The notes below the pieces were generated by a model. It was not told where the DNA came from. It worked only from the letters and a program-made list of their open reading frames with translations, and searched no databases. Both the position numbers and the translations under genes were made by a program. Below, piece after piece: positions 51,411 through 60,760 of a DNA stretch of 64,000 nucleotides (the first letter of the stretch is position 1; each line of letters opens with the position of its first letter). Origin of the DNA: Eubacteriaceae bacterium UBA6119 (GTDB lineage Bacteria > Bacillota > Clostridia > Eubacteriales > UBA1433). The stretch covers positions 124,001-188,000 of the forward strand of contig DIVZ01000007.1 of assembly GCA_002423395.1 (NCBI GenBank), written 5' to 3'.

Positions 51411-53504
51411 ATGAAAAAAGAATTTGTATTATCAGGACTTAACTGCGCTCGCTGCGCATCAGAAATTGAACGTGATATAAACTGCTTGGAAGGTGTTGAA
51501 GCAGCGGTTAATTTCGCTGCAAAAATACTTAGCGTAAAAATTGATACTAATGAAAATACAGATAATACATTTAATAAAATATTTTCAATAATACATAAAC
51601 ATGAGCCTGAAATAGTTATTAAAGAAAGAACTTACAAAAAAGATAGCAGTGAAAATAATCAGATGAAAGAAATTGTAAGGTTTATTATAGCATCTGCTCT
51701 GTTTGCCGCAGGTCTTGCGCTGAAATTATCTGATACTTATACATTAATAATATTTGTATTAAGCTATTTGACGGCGGGAGGCCACGTTATATTAAAGGCT
51801 TTAAAGAATATATTAAGAGGAAAAGTATTTGATGAGAATTTTCTTATGAGCATAGCGACATTAGGCGCGTTTGCAGTAGGTCAAGTAACGGAAGGCGCAG
51901 CAGTTATGCTGTTTTTTCAGGCTGGTGAAATTCTTCAAACACGAGCAGTGAACCGTTCAAGGAAGTCGATTACTGCGCTGATGGATATACGTCCCGATTA
52001 TGCAAACATTGATGCTGACGGCGAATTGAAAAAGGTAGCGGTTGAAGATGTTAAAGCAGGTCAGATAATTATTATAAAGCCCGGCGAAAAAGTGCCGTTA
52101 GACGGAATAGTAGCAAACGGTTTATCTACGGCTGATACATCTGCTCTGACAGGAGAATCGCTTCCAAAGGATATAAATACAGGCGATGAAGTATTAAGCG
52201 GTTATATTAACATTAACGGATTACTCGCAGTTAAAGTAACAAAAGCATTTTCTGAATCCACTGTATCTAAAATAATTGATTTGGTAGAAAACGCGGCAAA
52301 TAGAAAAGCGCATACAGAAAACTTTATTACCAAGTTTGCAAGAGTTTATACTCCTATAGTTGTACTGGGAGCTGTTTTGACAGCATTAATACCTCCGCTG
52401 TTTATAGCCGGAGAGCTGTTTTCTACTTGGATTTACAGAGCGCTTATATTTTTAGTTATTTCTTGTCCGTGCGCATTGGTTATATCAATACCGTTAGGAT
52501 TTTTCGGAGGCATAGGCGCCGCGTCTAAAAACGGGATATTAATAAAAGGAAGCAATTATTTGGAAGCTTTATGCAATGCGGGCACAGTAGTTTTTGACAA
52601 AACGGGCACACTGACAAAAGGGGTTTTTAAAGTTACTTCAATTGAAGCTGATGAAGAATTTTTAAAGGAAGACGTTTTAAAATACGCCTCTTACGCGGAG
52701 AGTTTTTCCAATCATCCGGTAGCTTTGTCAATTTTGAAAGCCTACGGAAAAGAAATTGATAAACAGCAAATTCGGTCTTTTGAGGAGATAGCGGGAAAAG
52801 GAACAGCGGCAGTTATTGAAGGCAAGCGAATACTTGCAGGCAACAGTAAATTGCTTAATGACGAAAACATTACTTATAAAAAAAGCGGCAGCGAAGGAAC
52901 GATTGTTTATGTTGCCGTAGATAACAAATTTGCGGGAGCTATCGTAATATCTGATGAAATAAAAGATGATGCCTTTACTTTAATTAAAGACCTTAAATGC
53001 TTGGGTATTAAAAAAACCGTGATGCTGACAGGGGATAACAAATCAGCAGCCGATAAAGTCGGAAATACTTTAGGTTTAGATGAGGTTTATTCAGAGTTAC
53101 TACCTGCTCAAAAAGTAGAAATAATGCAAAAACTGATTTCTCAAAAGAAATCCGATGAAAAAATTATTTTTACGGGCGACGGGATTAATGATGCTCCCGC
53201 ACTGGCTATAGCTGATATAAGCGTTGCAATGGGAGGGCTTGGCTCTGACGCGGCAATTGAAGCCGCTGATGTTGTTATTATGACTGATGAACCTTCCAAA
53301 ATAGTCAAAGCCATAAAAATATCAAAAAGAACAAAAGCTATAATATGGCAAAACATTATATTTGCATTGGGTGTAAAGGCAGTCTTCTTAGTTTTGGGGG
53401 CATTTGGTATAGCGACTATGTGGGAAGCTGTATTTGCAGATGTAGGCGTTACGATAATAGCAATATTAAACTCAATTCGAACATTAAATGTAAAGAATAT
53501 ATAA
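51411..53504 (+). CDS. cadA: Cd/Zn/Pb-translocating P-type ATPase
   Basis: 697 residues. N-terminal heavy-metal-associated domain with NCARC (Cys12, Cys15); membrane CPC motif at 352-354 (VISCPCALVIS); phosphorylation site DKTGT at 396-400; HP region SFSNHPVA, and GDGINDAPALAIADISVAMG. The SPC-free CPC plus the CadC-like regulator point to Cd/Zn/Pb efflux rather than copper. I start at 51411 (GGGAG upstream); the frame is open earlier inside the regulator gene. The operon is regulator then ATPase. Confidence 0.95.
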   Translation: MKKEFVLSGLNCARCASEIERDINCLEGVEAAVNFAAKILSVKIDTNENTDNTFNKIFSIIHKHEPEIVIKERTYKKDSSENNQMKEIVRFIIASALFAAGLALKLSDTYTLIIFVLSYLTAGGHVILKALKNILRGKVFDENFLMSIATLGAFAVGQVTEGAAVMLFFQAGEILQTRAVNRSRKSITALMDIRPDYANIDADGELKKVAVEDVKAGQIIIIKPGEKVPLDGIVANGLSTADTSALTGESLPKDINTGDEVLSGYININGLLAVKVTKAFSESTVSKIIDLVENAANRKAHTENFITKFARVYTPIVVLGAVLTALIPPLFIAGELFSTWIYRALIFLVISCPCALVISIPLGFFGGIGAASKNGILIKGSNYLEALCNAGTVVFDKTGTLTKGVFKVTSIEADEEFLKEDVLKYASYAESFSNHPVALSILKAYGKEIDKQQIRSFEEIAGKGTAAVIEGKRILAGNSKLLNDENITYKKSGSEGTIVYVAVDNKFAGAIVISDEIKDDAFTLIKDLKCLGIKKTVMLTGDNKSAADKVGNTLGLDEVYSELLPAQKVEIMQKLISQKKSDEKIIFTGDGINDAPALAIADISVAMGGLGSDAAIEAADVVIMTDEPSKIVKAIKISKRTKAIIWQNIIFALGVKAVFLVLGAFGIATMWEAVFADVGVTIIAILNSIRTLNVKNI

Positions 53505-53623
53505 TTTATATAATTTTATAATTTATTTTTATAAAATTAAAAAAATATCTGTACAATTATTCATATTTGGTATATTATGTTTAATTGTAATAATTAAAGT
53601 CATAATATATTAACGTCTATTGT

Positions 53624-54862
53624 ATGGGAATATTCATGTCAGGATTTGAAAACAACAAATTAAACGAAGATTATAGAGACTGGAAAAAGAAAACGACAAT
53701 ATTTTTATGCAGTCAGGGTATTTCATTATTTGGTTCTTCTTTAGTTGCTTATGCTATAATCTGGTACATTACACTTACAACCACATCAGGGTCAATGATG
53801 ACTATATCTATTATAATGAGTTTTCTGCCTCAGGTTTTAATATCTTTGTTTGCGGGAGTTTGGGCGGACCGATACAACAGAAAACACATTATAATGCTGT
53901 CTGACGGGCTGGTAGCAGTATCCACTTTAATTCTCGCGATTTTTTTCTTTATCGGCTATAGGGAAATATGGCTTATATTTGCGGTTTCCGCAATTCGTTC
54001 AATAGGCTCGGGAATTCAGTCTCCCGCAGTCAGCGCAATACTTCCGCAGTTTGTACCGAAAGATAAATTAATGAAAGTTAACGGCATAAAAGGCAGCATA
54101 CATTCATTAATTACGCTTCTTTCTCCGGCGGCAGGCGGAGTGATTCTTACAATGTTCTCCGTAGAGGCATCATTCTTTGTAGACGTTATAACGGCAGCAA
54201 TTGCTATTTCAATTATGACAGCGCTTAAAGTGGGAAAACATATCGAATATATTACAAGAAATGAACTTGAAGCAATATCGGAATTAAAAAAAGGCTTTAA
54301 ATATATTAATAATAATAAATTAATAAAAAATCTGCTAACATATTATGTTTTTTTCTTTTTACTTGTTTCTCCTGCGGCTTTTTTAACGCCTTTAATGGTA
54401 GCGCGAAGTTACGGTGCCGAAATATGGCGTCTTACATTGAATGAGATTTTATTCAGCGGCGGAGCAGTTTTAGGCGGCATAATAATATCCTCTTGGGGTG
54501 GATTTAAAAGCCATATGAAGACTATTGCCATGTCCTGTTTCGGATTTGGCATTTGCACTGTGCTGCTTGGGTTTTCGCCGAATTTCATATTTTTCTTAAC
54601 AGCAATGGGGATGGCAGGAATTTTTGTGCCGATATTCAATGCAGTAGAATCCGTTATGATTCAGGAGAGTGTTGAGCAAGGCATGCAGGGAAGGGTGTTT
54701 GGGATAATTGAAATATTTGCAGTCGGGTTAATGCCTGTAGGGATGCTGTTTTACGGACCGCTTGCGGATGTGATAAAAATTGAAACAATACTTGTAATAA
54801 CAGGATTTTTAATAGCGGCGCTTGCTTGCTTGATATATAAAAACAACAAACAAGAAATATAG
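53624..54862 (+). CDS. MFS transporter, macrolide-efflux (Mef)-like
   Basis: 412 residues, twelve membrane helices. FLCSQGISLFGSSLVAYAIIWYIT, GVWADRYNRKHIIMLSDGL and FVPIFNAVESVMIQESVEQGMQGRVFG are typical of the Mef/DHA3 drug exporters, where the 'QESVEQGMQGRVFG' segment is characteristic. Substrate is not fixed. No ribosome site precedes the ATG at 53624; an ATG at 53636 is an alternative. A terminator follows. Confidence 0.87.
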   Translation: MGIFMSGFENNKLNEDYRDWKKKTTIFLCSQGISLFGSSLVAYAIIWYITLTTTSGSMMTISIIMSFLPQVLISLFAGVWADRYNRKHIIMLSDGLVAVSTLILAIFFFIGYREIWLIFAVSAIRSIGSGIQSPAVSAILPQFVPKDKLMKVNGIKGSIHSLITLLSPAAGGVILTMFSVEASFFVDVITAAIAISIMTALKVGKHIEYITRNELEAISELKKGFKYINNNKLIKNLLTYYVFFFLLVSPAAFLTPLMVARSYGAEIWRLTLNEILFSGGAVLGGIIISSWGGFKSHMKTIAMSCFGFGICTVLLGFSPNFIFFLTAMGMAGIFVPIFNAVESVMIQESVEQGMQGRVFGIIEIFAVGLMPVGMLFYGPLADVIKIETILVITGFLIAALACLIYKNNKQEI

Positions 54863-54873
54863 CTTTAAAAATC

Positions 54874-54910
54874 CAAAAAAGAAACTTTGAGAAATAAGTT
54901 TCTTTTTTTA
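54874..54910 (+). terminator. terminator of the MFS gene
   Basis: AAAAAAGAAACTT / AAGTTTCTTTTTTT with an eight-base loop. Confidence 0.87.
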
Positions 54911-55207
54911 TTGCAAACTAAAATATGACAAATTAAGTACTAGAAGTATGATTAAATTACGAATATTAAAAATAAGGAGAAAATAAACGGTTTTACAAGT
55001 CATATTTTATAAACATATTACATATATATAAAAATTTAATATTTATTTTCAATACAGAAATTAATTTTCCATATTTGATGGTTTTCATCCTGCAACTAAA
55101 AATCAATAATATCTGTTTATTTTTAATAATTGCATTAAGCCCTATTTTCTTTAGGGGTCTATTCTTTATACAAAAAAATATTTAAATGCTAAAAGGAGGG
55201 GAAATGA
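54911..55207. other. leader region of the surface-fibre locus
   Basis: About 300 AT-rich bases with no gene. A small stem CCCTA/TAGGG (55140-55156) with a T-rich loop lies 50 bases before the first gene; its role is unknown. The locus promoter should be here, but no clear -35/-10 pair stands out. Confidence 0.4.
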
Positions 55208-57553
55208 TTGAAAAGGAAAGCTAAGTTTTTAAGCGTAATGCTTATTATGGCTCTTCTGATATCATTACAGCCATCTTCATTATCCGTAAAAGCGGCTGAT
55301 TATGTAGCGCCTATAAGCGGACTTAATGTAGACAAGACAGCTGAGCCGTACGGGGCGGCAGATTCGGACGGAAGACAGATATTTAAACTTAATATTACAG
55401 CGACAACAGAATCTAATATAATCGTTACGTCCAAGCCTTGCGATATAATCTTGGTTTTGGATGATTCGGGAAGTATGGATTATAGCATAAATAATTATAC
55501 ATATACACTAAGGACAACAGCACCCAGAACAGACAAGACATATTATGTAAGAGTCATGGGCAGATATTATGAAGTTAATTATGACAGATATCAAAATAAT
55601 CCCAATCCGCAGCCGGACTTATATGCATGGAGGTATGATGTTGATCCCGGGTCAAATGAGGACTGGCGATATGTTTCATGGAGTGTGAGCGGTGATGATG
55701 ATGCTGAGGGAAATGCAGATCCTTCCAATCCGACCGCCAAACCATTCTATACTCGCAGCACAACAACTATAACCAAATTGCAGGCTTTGAAAAACGCGGC
55801 AAACGCATTTGTCCAAACAGTATATACACAATCTCCTACGAGTAAAGTCGCCGTAGTATCTTTTGCTTATGATGCAGAAGATATAACAGGCGGACTTGTA
55901 AATATAAGCAACGGCGGCGGAGTTAATTCTTCAATAACGAATGCCATTAATAGCCTTTCCGGCAGTGGAGCAACGCACTCTAATGAAGGGCTGGGAACAG
56001 CCGTTGATATTTTCCAAGCTGACACATCTACTGACAGAACCAGAGTGGTTGTGATGTTTACTGACGGCGAGCCGGGAAATTACGGATTTGATGACAGCGA
56101 CGGCTCGAGATATGCAGCAGCAGCCATTAATCAAGCAGCTGTTTTAAAAGGTAACAGAGGAAATCTAATTAACAGCAACGTTACTTTTAACAGTTATACT
56201 GCAGGGAGCAGTATAGATGAACCTAGGACAGCCGTAAATGAGCCGGGGTGTGGCTCATTGGTATACAGCGTCGGAATTTTCCCTGCTGATGTAAATGTGC
56301 TTGCACACAGATATATGGCATGGGTTTCAAGTGATAATGACAGCAGTCAGAGTGCAACAAGCTCTGATGGATATGATTATTATTTTACCGCAGATTCAGC
56401 GGATAGCTTAAACGATATTTTCCAAAGTATAGCCGAGGAAACAGGACAGACGCTTGAGAATGTGTCGATAATAGATTATATAGACCCCAGATTTAATATT
56501 GTAAATGCAAGCGGAGATATATTAAGCATTGGAGACAGTATAACAATTGGCGGGGAAACGGGGACAATTAAACAGAATTCAAACGGAGTATACATAGAAT
56601 GGATTAAAGATAAAATTGAACCCGGAACGCTTGCGCAAGGAAAAGGATTCAGCGGATCATTTTATATCAAGCCAAAATTTGATTTTATTGGCGGTAATGT
56701 CATACCCACTAATATAGCTAATTTATCAGCTGTTTATGTCGGCGGACAAAGCATAGCATCGCTTCCCAATCCGACTGTCAATGTTGTGTTTAAGCTGAAT
56801 GTATCAGACATTACGGACGATATATTTTTGGGAGAAGGCATACTGAAAAGTCAGACGGAAGCACAGGATATTATGCTTGCGTTGAACCCGAATTACAGCT
56901 ATCCCGCAGGCTTTATAGCATATAACTGGAATGCCGGATTTACAACAGATGTAAAACCGACTGCTAATTCATCCTATACGCTTACTGCAACGGCTTCTCC
57001 TTATAACTATATAGATTTTTCTAACGCCTCAGTTTGGTCACCGCTAAATAACGGTACGACGTTGATAGGATATACAAAATCTACGGGTGAAGTTTATTAC
57101 CTTCCTGTAGGAACTGCCGCAACTCAAATATCGTCTTCAGGAGTATATAACATAATAATAAGAACGGGAAGCATTAGCATTGCCAAGTACGTAAACGGGA
57201 CATGCAATCCCAATCAGACATTTGTTTTTGAGATAAAACAATATGATGACGTTTTTAAAACCAATTTAATAAGAACTTTCTATGAGACTATAAGAGTTGA
57301 GAATAGCAATAACAGTAGGTTAATAATAAATCTTCCAAAAGGATATTACGAAATTAAAGAGCTTGCCGACTGGTCGTGGCAATATGATATAAACGGCGCG
57401 CAAACAGCAGTTGCAACACTGGGAATGAATGCGAACGGCTCGCGCAATATTGGCAAAACAACGGCAAGTGTAAGTTTCGAAAATTCATCAAAACAAATTA
57501 AATATCTTAACAGCATAGACTGGGTTATAAACAGATTTTCAGGAGACGAGTAA
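55208..57553 (+). CDS. secreted VWA-domain surface protein with C-terminal prealbumin-like domain
   Basis: 781 residues. Signal peptide at 1-30 (cleavage near SVKA-A). A VWA domain from about 75 to 410 has the MIDAS set: LDDSGSM (Asp85, Ser87, Ser89), GATHSNEG (Thr) and FTDGEPG (Asp), with a 100-residue insertion rich in Tyr/Asp. After a linker, residues about 645-775 form a Cna-B/prealbumin-like domain (SISIAKYVNGTCNPNQTFVF ... YYEIKELADWSWQY). There is no LPXTG or anchor, so it would be secreted or part of the fibre, perhaps a tip adhesin. TTG start, since GGAGGGG is six bases upstream. Confidence 0.85.
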   Translation: MKRKAKFLSVMLIMALLISLQPSSLSVKAADYVAPISGLNVDKTAEPYGAADSDGRQIFKLNITATTESNIIVTSKPCDIILVLDDSGSMDYSINNYTYTLRTTAPRTDKTYYVRVMGRYYEVNYDRYQNNPNPQPDLYAWRYDVDPGSNEDWRYVSWSVSGDDDAEGNADPSNPTAKPFYTRSTTTITKLQALKNAANAFVQTVYTQSPTSKVAVVSFAYDAEDITGGLVNISNGGGVNSSITNAINSLSGSGATHSNEGLGTAVDIFQADTSTDRTRVVVMFTDGEPGNYGFDDSDGSRYAAAAINQAAVLKGNRGNLINSNVTFNSYTAGSSIDEPRTAVNEPGCGSLVYSVGIFPADVNVLAHRYMAWVSSDNDSSQSATSSDGYDYYFTADSADSLNDIFQSIAEETGQTLENVSIIDYIDPRFNIVNASGDILSIGDSITIGGETGTIKQNSNGVYIEWIKDKIEPGTLAQGKGFSGSFYIKPKFDFIGGNVIPTNIANLSAVYVGGQSIASLPNPTVNVVFKLNVSDITDDIFLGEGILKSQTEAQDIMLALNPNYSYPAGFIAYNWNAGFTTDVKPTANSSYTLTATASPYNYIDFSNASVWSPLNNGTTLIGYTKSTGEVYYLPVGTAATQISSSGVYNIIIRTGSISIAKYVNGTCNPNQTFVFEIKQYDDVFKTNLIRTFYETIRVENSNNSRLIINLPKGYYEIKELADWSWQYDINGAQTAVATLGMNANGSRNIGKTTASVSFENSSKQIKYLNSIDWVINRFSGDE

Positions 57554-57554
57554 T

Positions 57555-58166
57555 ATGAAAAAGAAAATTGCAATAAAAATAAGTCTGGCAATTGTCTTAA
57601 TATCGCTTTTATTAAGCGGAGTGACTTTCAGTTATTTGACCGATGGCACGGATGGAAAAGCAAACGCGTTTTTTCCCGGAGTACTTACGGCGCCGATTGT
57701 TGAGAACGGAAACATAGCTGCTGATAATACTGTCATATTAACGCCCGACGGAACGGATGTGATAAAGCAGGTGCAAATTCAAAACGCTCAAAATCCGCAC
57801 GAAGTGAATTGTTACATAAGAGTATTGCTTATTGTGGCATTTAGAACAAATGACGGTACATTGGCTTCAAATGTTACTCTAAATCCTTTGGGAAACAATA
57901 TTTCTGTTACGGCTCCAAACGGAGAAAGTGCAACGCTTCAGCTTGCAAACGGCTGGGAGCATGACTGGATATATGAAAGCGGGTATTTCTATTATAAGAA
58001 CATAGTTCATCCCGGTCAAAACACAACTATGCTTTTAGACAGCGTATCAGTCTCAGCTGAGGAGCTTTGGGACAGCTTTTGTATTGAAGTTTTATCCGAC
58101 GCAATTCAAGCTGAGGGCGGCGCAGCAAATAATGCATGGGGAAGTATTGCAGAACAACTCGAATAA
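57555..58166 (+). CDS. SipW-dependent TasA/camelysin-like protein 1
   Basis: 203 residues. N-terminal IKISLAIVLISLLLSGVTFSYLTDGTDGKANAFF is the SipW-type signal peptide (hydrophobic helix, then Y-L-T-D-x-T and an NAF-like strand). The rest is beta-rich with VQIQNAQNPHEVNCYIRVLLIV and WEHDWIYESGYFYYKNIVHPGQNTTMLLDSV, matching camelysin/TasA-type fibre subunits. It starts two bases after the VWA gene, with AGGAG in that gene's end, and is just before sipW. Confidence 0.85.
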   Translation: MKKKIAIKISLAIVLISLLLSGVTFSYLTDGTDGKANAFFPGVLTAPIVENGNIAADNTVILTPDGTDVIKQVQIQNAQNPHEVNCYIRVLLIVAFRTNDGTLASNVTLNPLGNNISVTAPNGESATLQLANGWEHDWIYESGYFYYKNIVHPGQNTTMLLDSVSVSAEELWDSFCIEVLSDAIQAEGGAANNAWGSIAEQLE

Positions 58167-58185
58167 ACCAATACGGAGAATTTAT

Positions 58186-58686
58186 ATGTTAAAAAAAATC
58201 AGCAATATATTATCAACAATTGTGTTAATTGCAATGATACTACTTTCGATACTGCTTGCAGGTCCGTATCTGGCAGGGCTTAAGACTTACGCAGTGGTAA
58301 GCGGCAGCATGGAGCCGACGCTTCATGTAGGCAGCCTTGCTTATGTAAAACCAACTAGCGCATCAGAAATAAAAGAAGGCGATATAATAACATTTTTAAT
58401 GAGCGGCAGTTCAATGGTTGCTACACACCGTGTTGTTAATATCGATGAGAAGAACAGGGAGTTTACAACAAAGGGCGATGCCAATAATACTCAGGACGCG
58501 CCAATTAGCTTTGACAGTCTAGACGGCAGGACACTTATAAGCATTCCTTATTTGGGATACTTGACAATGTTTATAAAAACAAAACAAGGTATGGTATTGG
58601 CTGTATGCATTTTAACGCTTATGATTTTGTTTTCCGCTATATCAAAGATTATCGGAAAAGAAAAATATGAAGCGAAAAAAATATAG
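58186..58686 (+). CDS. sipW: SipW-type (ER-type) signal peptidase I
   Basis: 166 residues. N-terminal membrane helix, SGSMEPTLHVGSLAYVKP with the nucleophile Ser41, THRVV with His81 in place of the usual Lys, and KGDANNTQD (Asp98, Asp104): the Ser-His-Asp chemistry of SipW. A second helix lies near the C terminus (135-152). It should cleave the TasA-like proteins encoded on each side. ATG at 58186 with CGGAG upstream; the frame is open earlier inside the previous gene. Confidence 0.93.
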   Translation: MLKKISNILSTIVLIAMILLSILLAGPYLAGLKTYAVVSGSMEPTLHVGSLAYVKPTSASEIKEGDIITFLMSGSSMVATHRVVNIDEKNREFTTKGDANNTQDAPISFDSLDGRTLISIPYLGYLTMFIKTKQGMVLAVCILTLMILFSAISKIIGKEKYEAKKI

Positions 58687-58729
58687 CCTGTTACATATAA
58701 AATTAAATTTAAATTTTAAGGAGTTTAAA

Positions 58730-59338
58730 ATGAAAAAGAAAACCATAATCAGACTGACTGCTATTATTGCGATAGCATCAATAATAGCGGGATTTACTTT
58801 AGCTTATCTTACTGATGTAACCAGCGCAAAAACAAATACATTTACAGCAAGCAACGGTATTGACATTCAAATTGCTGAACCGTTATGGGACAATGTAGCT
58901 TATGACGGAGGCGATGCAGAAGTAACGGCGACACTAGGCAACACACTTGCCAATAATATTGTTCCCGGAAGAGAAATTCCTAAAAATCCGAGTGTTAAAA
59001 ACGCAAGTGATTTGGAAAATGTATGGGTAGCAGTTAAACTTACATATACTGGTGATGCAAATACGTTTGCATTAATTGACACTTTTGCAAATATTGATTT
59101 TGATCTGACAGCGTGGGATGCAAATGCAGACAAAACGGTATTTTACTACAACACTACGCTGACTCCCGGTAGTCACACAACCGATTTGTTTACCAGAGTG
59201 CTTATAGATTCAACAGCAGGAAATTCTGCTCTTAAATCATTCGGTATTGCAATTAAAGCATACGGCGTACAGGCGGAAGGGCTTGATTATACAGCCGCAA
59301 AAGCGCAGCTTGACGCATTAATGATCGCACAGCCTTAA
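58730..59338 (+). CDS. SipW-dependent TasA/camelysin-like protein 2
   Basis: 202 residues. Signal peptide TIIRLTAIIAIASIIAGFTLAYLTDVTSAKTNTFTASNGIDIQI follows the SipW pattern closely. The mature part is a beta-sandwich with EIPKNPSVKNASDLENVWVAVKLTYTG and FYYNTTLTPGSHTTDLF, like TasA/CalY. Start at 58730, with AAGGAG nine bases upstream. Likely a major fibre subunit. Confidence 0.88.
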   Translation: MKKKTIIRLTAIIAIASIIAGFTLAYLTDVTSAKTNTFTASNGIDIQIAEPLWDNVAYDGGDAEVTATLGNTLANNIVPGREIPKNPSVKNASDLENVWVAVKLTYTGDANTFALIDTFANIDFDLTAWDANADKTVFYYNTTLTPGSHTTDLFTRVLIDSTAGNSALKSFGIAIKAYGVQAEGLDYTAAKAQLDALMIAQP

Positions 59339-59359
59339 AAATAAATAAGGATGCAAATT

Positions 59360-59998
59360 ATGAAAAATAAATTAAGGCTTATATTTCTTACATCCATATT
59401 CGCGGCAGTTGCTCTTTCCGGCGCGGCGCTTGCGTGGTTGTCGTATACGGCGGACCCTGTTATGAATGTGTTTAGGGCGGGAACAGTAGACATAACTCTT
59501 TATGATAAATTGGGAGAGGCAGAATTCCCTTCTGACGGGATTGGCAATGTTAACCCGGGTGATTTTTATGATAAAGAGGTATATGTAGTAAGCAACGGAA
59601 GCAAAGAAACTTATGTAAGAGTAAAACTGACACCTTCATGGACGCCTCCGCGAGGCTATGAAGGTGATGAACTTGATCCTGACGTGGTTTCGCTTAATAT
59701 TGATACTGCAAATTGGGTGTTGGGAGAAGACGGTTGGTATTACTATAAACATATACTTACAGCGCAAAATACGAATACGACAAAATTGCTTGACGGCATT
59801 ACGTTTAGCGGCCCTCTTATGGACAATAAGTATCAGGAAGCCACGTTCTCGATAGACGTAGAGGCTCAGGCAGTTCAGGCATCGCATTATGCGTTTTTGA
59901 CAGAGTGGGCAATTTACGGTGTCGATGGCGTAAACGGTAAAATTCCTGCGGCAGGAGTGCAGGAATGGGCGCCTGTAAACGAGGAGCCGACAACTTAA
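59360..59998 (+). CDS. SipW-dependent TasA/camelysin-like protein 3
   Basis: 212 residues. LIFLTSIFAAVALSGAALAWLSYTADPVMNVFRAGTVDITLYD is a SipW-type signal with the usual start of the first strand. VNPGDFYDKEVYVVSNGSKETYVRVKLTPSW and GWYYYKHILTAQNTNTTKLLDGI are the TasA-like core; the C-terminal 40 residues (AIYGVDGVNGKIPAAGVQEW) are extra. Start at 59360 because AAGGA is eight bases before; an ATG at 59351 overlaps it. Confidence 0.87.
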   Translation: MKNKLRLIFLTSIFAAVALSGAALAWLSYTADPVMNVFRAGTVDITLYDKLGEAEFPSDGIGNVNPGDFYDKEVYVVSNGSKETYVRVKLTPSWTPPRGYEGDELDPDVVSLNIDTANWVLGEDGWYYYKHILTAQNTNTTKLLDGITFSGPLMDNKYQEATFSIDVEAQAVQASHYAFLTEWAIYGVDGVNGKIPAAGVQEWAPVNEEPTT

Positions 59999-60049
59999 AT
60001 TAAGCGGGAATAGAATTATTTTACCTGTCTTTAATAAAAGGAGGTTAAT

Positions 60050-60676
60050 ATGAGATTAAAAATAAAAAGAGGGCTGGCGCTTTTTGGCAGTGCAGTTTTG
60101 GGGATTATGCTGATAATGAACTTCTTTTCTGTTCCTATATCGGCAGAGACTTTGCAAGTGATCGGCGCTGATACCGGACTTGAAATAATTCCTTCGGATA
60201 ATAAGTTCTTTGAAGAGATTAATTTAACCCCCGGGGATTATATTGAGGGAACGGTAACAATTAAAAACAATTATGACGCTGCGTTTGAACTGTTTTTAAA
60301 AACCAGCAGAGTTGAAGAAGAACCTCCTTTAGGCAGCGCTGATTTATTCAAGCAATTGCAGGTTAAGGTTTATCTTCAAGGCAATCAAATTTACAGCGGC
60401 AAAATGAGCGATTTTGCATCGGGTGAGGGTATAAGTTTAGGCACATTCAATCCCAACACAACCAGTACTATGAAAATATCGGTAAAATTACCCGAACAGA
60501 CCGGTAATGAATATCAGGGAGCTGAAAACAGCAGTAAATGGATTTTTACTGCATTGAGCAAAAAAGAGCTGCCGAAAACCGGGGCTGATTTGAACGCGGG
60601 AACACTTGTCGCGATAGGCACGTTATTTTTACTGGCGGGATCGTTCGGAATTTACAAATTCAAAAAATCAGCTTAG
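60050..60676 (+). CDS. LPKTG-anchored wall protein
   Basis: 208 residues. Signal peptide 1-32 (VPISA-E). A beta-rich domain (about 40-170) with FFEEINLTPGDYIEGTVTIKNNYDAAFELFLKT resembles the TasA-type fold without the SipW signal. LPKTG at 174-178, a hydrophobic helix (183-202) and KFKKSA give a complete sorting signal, so a sortase would attach it to peptidoglycan. It may be the wall anchor of the fibre. AAAGGAGG precedes the ATG; a terminator follows. Confidence 0.9.
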   Translation: MRLKIKRGLALFGSAVLGIMLIMNFFSVPISAETLQVIGADTGLEIIPSDNKFFEEINLTPGDYIEGTVTIKNNYDAAFELFLKTSRVEEEPPLGSADLFKQLQVKVYLQGNQIYSGKMSDFASGEGISLGTFNPNTTSTMKISVKLPEQTGNEYQGAENSSKWIFTALSKKELPKTGADLNAGTLVAIGTLFLLAGSFGIYKFKKSA

Positions 60677-60699
60677 ATAAAAAAATTAAATATATTAAG

Positions 60700-60736
60700 T
60701 ACCCTTGCCTTACATATAAAGACAAGGGTATCTTTT
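60700..60736 (+). terminator. terminator after the LPKTG gene
   Basis: TACCCTTG / CAAGGGTA with a 15-base loop containing a small bulged pairing, then TCTTTTT. Confidence 0.75.
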
Positions 60737-60760
60737 TAAATAATATAATTCGGTGGGAAA

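Noticed and set aside
54911..55207. A c-di-GMP or other riboswitch in the leader of the surface-fibre locus.
   Set aside because: Only a five-bp stem (CCCTA/TAGGG) was seen; no conserved riboswitch core such as the GGAAA-tetraloop receptor set.
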